A DNA stretch of 5,205 nucleotides from Deltaproteobacteria bacterium (GTDB taxonomy: Bacteria > Bdellovibrionota > O2-12-FULL-43-9 > JACQJE01). The notes under the pieces were generated by a model. The model was not told where the DNA came from, searched no databases, and saw only the letters and a program-made list of their open reading frames with translations. Both the position numbers and the translations under genes were made by a program. Below, piece by piece: positions 1-5,205 of the stretch (positions are counted from its first letter, which is position 1; each line of letters begins with the position of its first letter). The stretch spans positions 1-5,205 of the forward strand of contig JACQJE010000152.1 in NCBI GenBank assembly GCA_016205125.1. Reading direction: 5' to 3'.

Positions 1-10
1 TACTTTTTCA

Positions 11-46
11 CCCTCTCCCTAACCCTCTCCCATCAAGGGAGAGGGG
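11..46. repeat. REP-like palindromic repeat (CCCTCTCCC / GGGAGAGGG)
   Basis: The 9-mer CCCTCTCCC occurs twice in tandem with a 12-base period (11-19 and 23-31). The second copy pairs perfectly with GGGAGAGGG at 37-45 across a 5-base ATCAA loop. The unit looks like the dispersed CCCTCTCCC-type extragenic palindromes known from many Gram-negative genomes (family resemblance from memory, not searched). It lies beyond the 3' end of the small lipoprotein gene in non-coding DNA. It is not a convincing intrinsic terminator in either direction: on the plus strand it is followed only by GATTTTG, and on the minus strand by no T-run directly after the stem. Confidence 0.7.
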
Positions 47-197
47 ATTTTGATGGCGGATCACGGCCTCTATTTACCGAGAAGTTACGATTGCAACTCT
101 CTAAGAGGTTTGTCGGCAGAAACACCATCCGCCTTTAGTCGGGTAGGAGGTGGATTTGGGCAATCTCTATTTTAGGAAGTGACTGTCCGATTTTTGA

Positions 198-401
198 TTA
201 GCGGTCCGAACAGCAGTCTGCGCCCTCTCCAGTCGCAGTCATTGCGGTGTCTCCCTGACTCTCAGCTTCGTTTCCTTGCTTAAAATCACCCTCTGGTGCC
301 GATGATACCGACTCCTCGGAAGTCCCCTCCGGGATATCATCGCCACAGTTGGCAAGAAACAGAGCAGATAGGGAAAAAACGAAAAATAACATTCTCTTCA
401 T
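198..401 (-). CDS. Small acidic lipoprotein, function unknown
   Basis: This encodes a 67-residue predicted lipoprotein that I do not recognise as any named family. Residues 1-18 form a signal peptide with a basic start (K2, R3) and a Phe/Leu-rich core. A lipobox-like L16-A17-N18-C19 follows, making C19 the likely lipidated residue. Asn at -1 is unusual, since Gly, Ala or Ser is normal, so processing is probable rather than certain. The mature part (about 49 residues) is very acidic, rich in Glu, Asp, Ser, Gly and Thr, with almost no hydrophobic residues, so it is probably disordered. It ends with a vicinal cysteine pair, C63-C64. The start is supported by AGGAG at 409-413, seven bases before the ATG. 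It has its own candidate promoter at 435-462 and is separated from the upstream operon by a long inverted repeat, so it is probably a separate transcription unit. Gly at +2 rather than Asp would fit outer-membrane sorting by the E. coli rule. Confidence 0.72.
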   Translation of the reverse strand: MKRMLFFVFSLSALFLANCGDDIPEGTSEESVSSAPEGDFKQGNEAESQGDTAMTATGEGADCCSDR

Positions 402-434
402 GGGCGGGCTCCTGCAGTGAAAATTGTGAGCCCG

Positions 435-462
435 TTTATAGCGAAAACAGCAGAAAAATCAA
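435..462 (-). promoter_or_regulatory. Candidate sigma70-type promoter for the small lipoprotein gene
   Basis: Read on the minus strand, TTGATT (457-462, four of six matches to TTGACA) and TATAAA (435-440, five of six matches to TATAAT) are 16 bases apart. Transcription would start near 427-429, giving a leader of roughly 27 bases that contains the AGGAG ribosome binding site at 409-413. The position directly upstream of the gene, with no other gene between, supports it. It is a motif match only. Confidence 0.5.
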
Positions 463-517
463 GTCTTACTTTGCAGCCAACCGCAGGTATTTTGCCTTTG
501 CTTTCATTGAATTTTAA

Positions 518-696
518 AGTTCCCATCCGAAAATAGAATGCTTAACGAGGACAAGCGAAAAGTTGAGTGTCGAGGCACAAGGGGAAAAATGCCCGCAGGC
601 GTAGCAACGCTACGTCGAGGACCATTTTTTCCCTTGTAACGAAGACAATCAACTTTGCAGCTGTCCGCAGTAGCATTCTATTTTTGGATGGGAACT
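518..696. repeat. 179-bp near-palindromic element (MITE- or large-REP-like)
   Basis: The whole stretch is one long imperfect inverted repeat. The outer arms are 25 bases each (518-542 and 672-696) and differ at a single position; they begin AGTTCCCATCC and end in AGAATGCT. An inner pair of 15-base arms (577-591 and 623-637, core ACAAGGG...AAAAATG) also has one mismatch. Between them, AAGTTGA-type arms (about 560-566 and 649-655) pair with more divergence and an indel. The centre is a perfect 6-bp stem, CGTAGC/GCTACG (600-605, 609-614), with an AAC loop. No open frame of note lies inside. Possible 2-bp flanking repeats (AA at 516-517 and 697-698) would fit a mobile, non-autonomous element. Its right edge abuts and contributes to the stop codon of the gene to its right. 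As RNA from the operon it would fold into a very long hairpin. Calling it mobile is inference; the palindrome itself is plainly visible. Confidence 0.8.
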
Positions 697-2092
697 AAGG
701 AAGAAGGGCAAGTTGCCGAATCTCTCTGTCCCGGACCGTCAGAAGAACAAGGGGAGAGAAGAAATCTCTTTCACCACTGACCCGAATGGGACCGAGAAGA
801 CCGGGAAACCGATCCTGTGAAGAGAGATAATAACGGAGTGATTCCCGGGAGTTCACTTCCCGAATTCTTATCCCTTCCATCATCATTTGCAAGGCTTCAA
901 AGGCATAGGCCTCCAACGTGCCGGGAGGCTCTCCATTACTTCCATCCTCTAATGAAAACTCAGAAAGATAAGCAGTGCAAAAAGAGCGTGCCGAAGAGAC
1001 ATCCGTCTGAGTAGAAAAACCATCAATAAAGACTGCATTTTCGACATGACGCTCCCCCCTTCGCACTAAATCGGGGCTATTCCATCCATTTGATCCGAGC
1101 AGGAGCACATTTGAAACATTGTAGTAGCTGAGATAAGGGGCTATTTGACCTACAGCTTGCGGATAATCTGGAATGTAGATTGCCTCAAAATCAACTATGG
1201 GAGAAAGATTCTCCTCCTTCACAGCAACTCCTTCAACGCCCATTTTTTTCCTGATCTGCTCCAATAATTTTCGTTCCCCTACCCGGGAAAGGGCTAAATT
1301 GAGTCCCACGAGTGCTTTGATCTCTTCGCTAAAATCTGTCTGCGCGGGAGCATATGATTCGGCTCCAACAATTTGTCCACCCCTCGTTTCAATGCGATTC
1401 CAAAAAGCTTCAGCAAGCTGTGTGCCATAGGGATCGGCTGGATATAAAACGGCAAAACGCTTCATCCCTCGATCGATCGCCCAATCAGCCAGCGCTTCAG
1501 CCTGGCGGAGATAAGTCAGGCCATGTTGAAACACATAATCGCCGACTTGGCTGACCCCCGGATTTTGAGAGAGAACAATGATAGGGATCCTTGCCTCTTG
1601 CGCGATTTCAGCAGATGGCAAAGCTGTCTTGCTGAAGAGAGGACCAATAATTCCGACAACGTCACTGCGCCCCATCAAAGCGCGCAGAGCTCTTTCCGTC
1701 TGTTCAACATCATCGCCCCCATCTTCAATGACCAATTCTACCGTCACAGGAGAATGGCGTTCGCGCATTTGGAATACGAGAAGAAGGGCCTTCATCACCC
1801 GCTCGCCATAAGCGCGATATTTCCCGGTGAGAGGGAGAACGGCACCCACAGAATAATGATCTGAAGGAGAGTCGGAACTCAGATCTGGAGAAGGGCCTTC
1901 CTCTCTCCCTTGCGGAATAGATAGATCGGGTACATTGGAAGAATCGGTTCGTTCTTCTTTAGACGAGTCGCTTTTTACCTGACTGTAACGAAAAGATGGG
2001 AGATCAGAGGAGGCCTGAATCGGACGGAACCCCTTCCACGACGCTCCGCATCCTCCCGATAAAAGAGCGGAGAGACAAACAACCGAGACCAT
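695..2092 (-). CDS. Periplasmic-binding-fold lipoprotein, penicillin-binding protein activator (LpoA)-like
   Basis: The predicted envelope lipoprotein has 465 residues from the ATG at 2092. A hydrophobic signal segment ends at LSGGC (C15, the likely lipidated Cys). A Ser/Asp/Glu/Pro-rich, probably disordered linker covers about 16-79. From about 80 to the end it is a type 1 periplasmic-binding (Peripla_BP_6 / LivJ-like) domain: GAVLPLTGKYRAYG at 83-96, IIGPLFSKTA at 148-157, IPIIVLSQNP at 169-178, FAVLYPADPYGTQLA at 213-227, LLLGSNGWN at 330-338, LEAYAFEAL at 393-401. This sequence type is usually annotated as ABC amino-acid substrate-binding protein or PBP activator. With no transporter genes beside it and a lipid anchor, a role in peptidoglycan synthesis control is plausible but unproven. 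The N-terminal helical repeats of enterobacterial LpoA are absent. The ATG lacks a convincing ribosome binding site and gives a signal peptide without a basic start. An in-frame CTG at 2122 (ten residues more: [10 protein letters not shown]) has AAAGGGG seven bases upstream and supplies K3 and K10, so the true start is probably there. The stop TAG spans the edge of the 179-bp repeat. It is the third gene of the dnaK-dnaJ operon. Confidence 0.82.
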   Translation of the reverse strand: MVSVVCLSALLSGGCGASWKGFRPIQASSDLPSFRYSQVKSDSSKEERTDSSNVPDLSIPQGREEGPSPDLSSDSPSDHYSVGAVLPLTGKYRAYGERVMKALLLVFQMRERHSPVTVELVIEDGGDDVEQTERALRALMGRSDVVGIIGPLFSKTALPSAEIAQEARIPIIVLSQNPGVSQVGDYVFQHGLTYLRQAEALADWAIDRGMKRFAVLYPADPYGTQLAEAFWNRIETRGGQIVGAESYAPAQTDFSEEIKALVGLNLALSRVGERKLLEQIRKKMGVEGVAVKEENLSPIVDFEAIYIPDYPQAVGQIAPYLSYYNVSNVLLLGSNGWNSPDLVRRGERHVENAVFIDGFSTQTDVSSARSFCTAYLSEFSLEDGSNGEPPGTLEAYAFEALQMMMEGIRIREVNSRESLRYYLSSQDRFPGLLGPIRVSGERDFFSPLVLLTVRDREIRQLALLP

Positions 2093-2114
2093 CTTTAAAG
2101 AAGAAGAAACAATC

Positions 2115-3242
2115 TTAGTCAGAAAATATCCCCTTTAATTTTTCCATGAAACCCGTAAGACGCGGCATAGCTTTTCCGTTTGCTTCTTGTTCAAACTCCT
2201 TAAGAATCTCCTTCTGCCGCGGCGTCAGACGACTCGGCGTTTCGATCTCAGCCCGGACGAGCTGATCCCCCTTCCCAGTTTCATCCAGCCGTGGAAACCC
2301 TTTTCCCCTCAACCGGAATATCTTTCCACTCTGTGTTCCCGCTGGGATTTTGAGCTTCACTTTACCTGTCAGCATCGGAACGTCAATCTCTCCCCCCAGC
2401 GCCGCCGTCACAAAACCGATCGGCACATCGCAGACGACATCGTCCCCATCGCGGGAAAATAGAGGGTGAGTCTCCACATGAATTCGAATGTAAAGGTCTC
2501 CCGGCGAACCTCCTCCCCTGCCGGGATCGCCTTCCCGCGACAATCGAAGGAGCTGGTCCTCCTTGACTCCCGGAGGAATTCCCACAGAAATGGTCCGCTT
2601 GACTTCTACATTGCCGGTGCCGCGGCAGGGTCCGCAGAACGCGACAATAATGGTCCCTTTCCCCCGGCACTCCGAACAGCTTTTCGACATGGAAAAAAAA
2701 CCCTGGCGAAAATAAATTTCTCCCTGGCCCCTGCAGGTTGGACAGGTTTTCGGGGAGGTTCCGGCTTTGGCGCCGGAGCCGCGACACTCTCCGCAAATCT
2801 CCATTTTGGGAATGGTAAATTCCTTCTGCGCACCAAAGGCAGACTCTTCAAACGAGATCGTCAGAGAATACTGAAGATCGCTTCCGCGAAATCGTTCTCC
2901 TCTTCTTCGGCGTCCAGTCGCTGAGCCCATGCCGAAAATATCGCCAAATACATTCCCAAAGAGATCCTCAAACGAGCCGGAAAATCCCTCAAACCCTTCA
3001 AATCCTGGCGCTCCCCTTACTCCTGCCGCGCCGAAACGATCGTATTTTGCCCGTTTGTCAGTGTCGCTGAGCACTTCATACGCTTCGGAGATTGTTTTAA
3101 ATTTCTCCTCCGCTTCCTTATTTCCGGGATTCTTGTCAGGATGATACTGGACAGCTAAGCGCCGATAGGCCTTCTTAATCTCCTCAGGAGCTGCACCCCG
3201 GCCAACACCCAGGACTTCATAATAATCTCTCGTCGTCGCCAT
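2115..3242 (-). CDS. dnaJ: Chaperone protein DnaJ (type I Hsp40)
   Basis: This is the co-chaperone that delivers unfolded proteins to DnaK and stimulates its ATPase in the cytoplasm. It has 375 residues, the usual length for type I DnaJ. The J domain (about 5-70) carries the essential HPD at 34-36 in [10 protein letters not shown] Gly/Phe-rich region (about 71-107) contains FEDLFG and GDIFG. The zinc-binding domain has all four CxxCxGxG repeats: C150/C153, C167/C170, C189/C192 and C203/C206, so both zinc sites are intact. The C-terminal substrate-binding and dimerisation domains run from about 212 to 350, with [15 protein letters not shown] at 248-262 and LRGKGFPRL at 311-319. The start ATG shares one base with the dnaK stop (TGATG), with only a weak AAAG-type ribosome binding site, so translation is probably coupled to dnaK. 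The gene ends at TAA 2115-2117, overlapping the probable CTG start of the next gene. No truncation or frameshift is seen. Confidence 0.98.
   Translation of the reverse strand: MATTRDYYEVLGVGRGAAPEEIKKAYRRLAVQYHPDKNPGNKEAEEKFKTISEAYEVLSDTDKRAKYDRFGAAGVRGAPGFEGFEGFSGSFEDLFGNVFGDIFGMGSATGRRRRGERFRGSDLQYSLTISFEESAFGAQKEFTIPKMEICGECRGSGAKAGTSPKTCPTCRGQGEIYFRQGFFSMSKSCSECRGKGTIIVAFCGPCRGTGNVEVKRTISVGIPPGVKEDQLLRLSREGDPGRGGGSPGDLYIRIHVETHPLFSRDGDDVVCDVPIGFVTAALGGEIDVPMLTGKVKLKIPAGTQSGKIFRLRGKGFPRLDETGKGDQLVRAEIETPSRLTPRQKEILKEFEQEANGKAMPRLTGFMEKLKGIFSD
2130..2136 (-). promoter_or_regulatory. Ribosome binding site pointing to a CTG start at 2122
   Basis: On the minus strand AAAGGGG lies seven bases before CTG at 2120-2122, which is in frame with the periplasmic-binding lipoprotein. 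The site sits inside the last codons of dnaJ (Lys-Gly of KGIFSD), and CTG overlaps the dnaJ stop as CTGACTAAG, where TAA ends dnaJ. The annotated-style ATG at 2092 has only AAAG directly against it, too close to serve. This motif is what argues for the longer protein. Confidence 0.55.
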
Positions 3243-5149
3243 CAGATTTCTTTGTATTCGGCATCGATCACTTCTTCCTTATCGCCGCCCGGCTTCGTTT
3301 CGGTTCCGCCCGCTCCTTGAGCTGATTCACCGGCCTGCCTCTGCGTCGCTCCGCGATAGATCTCCTCCGCCATTTTCGCGGAAGCTTGACTCAACTCCTC
3401 CGTCGCTTTCCTGATGCGGGAGAGATCATCCTCCTGAATCGCTTTCTTTGCCTCCCCGATCGAGCTCTCGAGTCTCTTCTTCTCTTCTTCGGAAAGTTTA
3501 TCCCCGTACTCTTTTAAAGATTTTTCCACACTATAGGTGAGACTGTCGAGAGCATTGCGCGCCGCTACCACTTCATGGCGCTTCGTATCTTCCTCCCGAT
3601 GCTCGTCTGCCTCCTTGACCATCTGCTGGATTTCCCGTTCTGTCAAACCACCTGACGCGCGGATCTGAATGGATTGCTCTTTTCCAGTGCCAAGATCCTT
3701 TGCCGATACGTGAACAATCCCATTCGCATCGATATCAAAGGTCACTTCTACTTGAGGCACTCCGCGAGGGGCGGGTGGAATGCCAACCAGGTCAAATCGC
3801 CCGAGAGATTTGTTGTTTACCGCCATCTCTCTCTCCCCCTGCAGAACATGAATCGTCACTGCAGTCTGGTTGTCCTCTGCTGTTGAAAAGACTTGGCCTT
3901 TGCGCGTCGGGATCGTCGTATTGCGCTCAATAAGCCTGGTCGCCACACCCCCCAGTGTCTCAATTCCAAGCGAGAGCGGAGTGACATCAAGAAGGAGGAC
4001 ATCTTTCACTTCGCCCTTGAGAACCGCCGCTTGAATCGCCGCTCCAACGGCCACCACCTCATCAGGGTTGACCCCTTTATGGGGCTCTTTTCCAAAAATC
4101 TCTTTTACTTTTTCTACCACCTTTGGCATCCGCGTCATTCCACCGACGAGAATCACTTCGTCAATATCCCTGGGATTCAACTTCGCATCTTTCAGAGCCT
4201 GTAGACAGGGACCCTCAACTCTGCCAATCAGCGATTCCACCAGCGCTTCCAATTTTGCGCGCGTCAACTTTATATTAAGGTGCTTTGGACCACTCGCATC
4301 TGCCGTAATAAAGGGGAGATTGATCTGGGTCTCCAGGGACGTGGAGAGCTCGATCTTCGCTTTCTCCGCGGCCTCTTTCAGCCGCTGCAGCGCCATTTTG
4401 TCATTTTTGAGATCGATCCCCTGATCTTTCTTAAACTCTTTCACAAGATACTCGATGATCATCTGATCAAAATCTTCGCCACCAAGAAAGGTATCTCCAT
4501 TGGTCGCTTTAACCTCAAAAACCCCTTCGCCAAGTTCAAGAATCGAAATGTCAAACGTTCCGCCGCCGAGGTCAAAAACCGCGATCTTTTCGTCTTTTTT
4601 CTTATCAAGACCATACGCAAGCGCGGCCGCAGTCGGCTCGTTGATAATCCGCTTCACGTCAAGTCCGGCAATCCGCCCTGCATCTTTTGTCGCCTGCCGC
4701 TGGCTATCGTTAAAATAGGCGGGCACCGTGATCACTGCCTCTGTAATCTTCGTGCCGAGAAAATCCTCCGCGCTCTTTTTCATCTTTTCGAGGATCATGG
4801 CAGAAAGCTCAGAGGGGCTGATCTTCTCCCCGTCAATTTCGATCCAGGCATCTCCGTTGTCCGCGCGCACAATTTTGTAAGGGAGATGCGTCTTGGCGGA
4901 TTGAACCTCCGCCGAATCAAAACGCCTCCCAATCAAACGCTTAACCGCAAAAACAGTCTTCTCCGGGTTGGTAATCGACTGGCGCTTCGCCAAAAGACCG
5001 ACCAGGCGTTCTCTACTCTCCGAATAGGCCACCATGGAAGGTGTCGTCCGGGAACCCTCCACATTCGGGATCACCTTCGCTTCGCCGCCTTCCATCACAG
5101 CAACACAGGAGTTTGTTGTCCCGAGATCGATTCCGATGACTTTTCCCAT
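3242..5149 (-). CDS. dnaK: Chaperone protein DnaK (Hsp70)
   Basis: This is the ATP-driven cytoplasmic chaperone that binds exposed hydrophobic stretches in client proteins, working with DnaJ and GrpE. At 635 residues it is close to the E. coli length. The nucleotide-binding domain covers about 1-382, with the three Hsp70 signatures: IDLGTTNS at 7-14, [14 protein letters not shown] at 191-204 and [17 protein letters not shown] at 332-348. It keeps the catalytic-type K70 and the phosphate-loop Thr of GGGTFD (T198). The conserved linker DVLLLDVT (383-390) leads to the beta substrate-binding domain (about 391-503), which includes [11 protein letters not shown] and the ERNTTIPT loop. The helical lid covers about 504-600. 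A Gly/Gln/Glu-rich tail ends in [11 protein letters not shown], the bacterial form of the C-terminal acidic motif. VGLLAKRQ at 50-57 has Leu where Gln is common (VGQxAKRQ), a mild oddity. The start is fixed by GAGGAGG seven bases upstream and by the standard [10 protein letters not shown] opening. Confidence 0.99.
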   Translation of the reverse strand: MGKVIGIDLGTTNSCVAVMEGGEAKVIPNVEGSRTTPSMVAYSESRERLVGLLAKRQSITNPEKTVFAVKRLIGRRFDSAEVQSAKTHLPYKIVRADNGDAWIEIDGEKISPSELSAMILEKMKKSAEDFLGTKITEAVITVPAYFNDSQRQATKDAGRIAGLDVKRIINEPTAAALAYGLDKKKDEKIAVFDLGGGTFDISILELGEGVFEVKATNGDTFLGGEDFDQMIIEYLVKEFKKDQGIDLKNDKMALQRLKEAAEKAKIELSTSLETQINLPFITADASGPKHLNIKLTRAKLEALVESLIGRVEGPCLQALKDAKLNPRDIDEVILVGGMTRMPKVVEKVKEIFGKEPHKGVNPDEVVAVGAAIQAAVLKGEVKDVLLLDVTPLSLGIETLGGVATRLIERNTTIPTRKGQVFSTAEDNQTAVTIHVLQGEREMAVNNKSLGRFDLVGIPPAPRGVPQVEVTFDIDANGIVHVSAKDLGTGKEQSIQIRASGGLTEREIQQMVKEADEHREEDTKRHEVVAARNALDSLTYSVEKSLKEYGDKLSEEEKKRLESSIGEAKKAIQEDDLSRIRKATEELSQASAKMAEEIYRGATQRQAGESAQGAGGTETKPGGDKEEVIDAEYKEI

Positions 5150-5205
5150 GTAAAATCCTCCTCAATAAAATCGAATCCTTTTGCCGAAAAATAAAGATTT
5201 ATAAA
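5150..5205 (-). promoter_or_regulatory. dnaK leader with strong ribosome binding site
   Basis: On the minus strand GAGGAGG (5157-5163) lies seven bases before the dnaK ATG, a near-perfect Shine-Dalgarno that suits a highly expressed chaperone. The rest of this 56-base stretch is AT-rich. A TATAAA lies at the very window edge and could be a -10 box, but its -35 region would fall outside the window. No CIRCE operator (TTAGCACTC spacer GAGTGCTAA) is present in these 56 bases. HrcA or sigma32 control further upstream, for example ahead of grpE, cannot be judged. Confidence 0.7.

Noticed and set aside
11..50. CCCTCTCCC hairpin as an intrinsic terminator
   Set aside because: Neither strand has a U-run directly after the stem, and the tandem copy of the left arm fits a dispersed repeat better. 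It is also about 150 bases beyond the nearest stop codon.
296..517. Plus-strand open frame of 73 codons overlapping the small lipoprotein and its promoter region
   Set aside because: The opposite strand has a signal peptide, lipobox, ribosome binding site and promoter, whereas this frame has none of these and has shadow-like composition.
577..637. Inner arms of the palindrome as a classic Rho-independent terminator for the dnaKJ operon
   Set aside because: The T-runs lie inside the paired arms rather than after a GC-rich stem. The structure could still slow polymerase or protect the RNA end, but it is not a standard terminator.
1523..1864. Plus-strand open frame of 113 codons opposite the periplasmic-binding lipoprotein
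   Set aside because: It is antisense to the conserved domain of a well-supported gene, with no motif and no upstream ribosome binding site.
2466..2924. Plus-strand open frame of 152 codons opposite dnaJ
   Set aside because: It is antisense to the conserved zinc-finger and substrate-binding part of dnaJ and has no recognisable motif or ribosome binding site.
4280..5194. Long plus-strand open frame of 304 codons opposite dnaK
   Set aside because: It lies wholly antisense to an unmistakable dnaK apart from its last bases, shows no domain, and has a composition (rich in Arg, His, Leu, Phe) typical of reverse-strand shadows. Long antisense frames opposite Hsp70 genes are a recurring codon-bias effect.
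5150..5205. CIRCE/HrcA operator ahead of dnaK
   Set aside because: No TTAGCACTC or GAGTGCTAA half-site is present in the 56 bases available; the rest of the upstream region is outside the window.

Overview
The window holds a minus-strand chaperone operon and its downstream flank. Reading with transcription (high to low coordinates), the order is dnaK (Hsp70), dnaJ (type I Hsp40), and a putative lipoprotein with a type 1 periplasmic-binding fold (LpoA / penicillin-binding-protein-activator-like). A 179-bp near-palindromic element follows, then a small acidic lipoprotein gene with its own candidate promoter, and finally a short non-coding tail carrying a second, unrelated palindromic repeat. 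All supported genes are on the minus strand; the plus-strand open frames are shadows.

The organism is a bacterium. Two predicted lipoproteins and a substrate-binding/PBP-activator-type envelope protein suggest a Gram-negative cell with an outer membrane. The gene style (dnaK-dnaJ followed by a Peripla_BP_6 lipoprotein, dispersed palindromic repeats) would fit Nitrospirota or a deltaproteobacterial-type lineage. That placement is inference only; nothing here fixes the phylum.

Layout: 1-197 is non-coding, with a REP-like CCCTCTCCC/GGGAGAGGG palindrome at 11-46 and nothing else I can support. 198-401 is the small lipoprotein, with a sigma70-like promoter at 435-462. 518-696 is the long inverted repeat, whose right edge supplies two bases of the stop codon of the next gene. 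695-2092 (possibly extending to 2122) is the periplasmic-binding lipoprotein. 2115-3242 is dnaJ. 3242-5149 is dnaK. 5150-5205 is the dnaK leader with a strong ribosome binding site.

The three operon genes are packed very tightly. The dnaK stop and dnaJ start share one base (TGATG). The third gene may start at a CTG codon inside the end of dnaJ, with a good Shine-Dalgarno in the last dnaJ codons. DnaK and DnaJ form the cytoplasmic folding machine (their exchange factor GrpE is not in view). The third protein acts outside the inner membrane, so its coupling to the chaperones suggests co-regulation of envelope upkeep with protein-folding stress. The most noteworthy points are the 179-bp element at the operon end and the likely mis-placed start of the third gene. 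I found no wholly new multi-gene system here.
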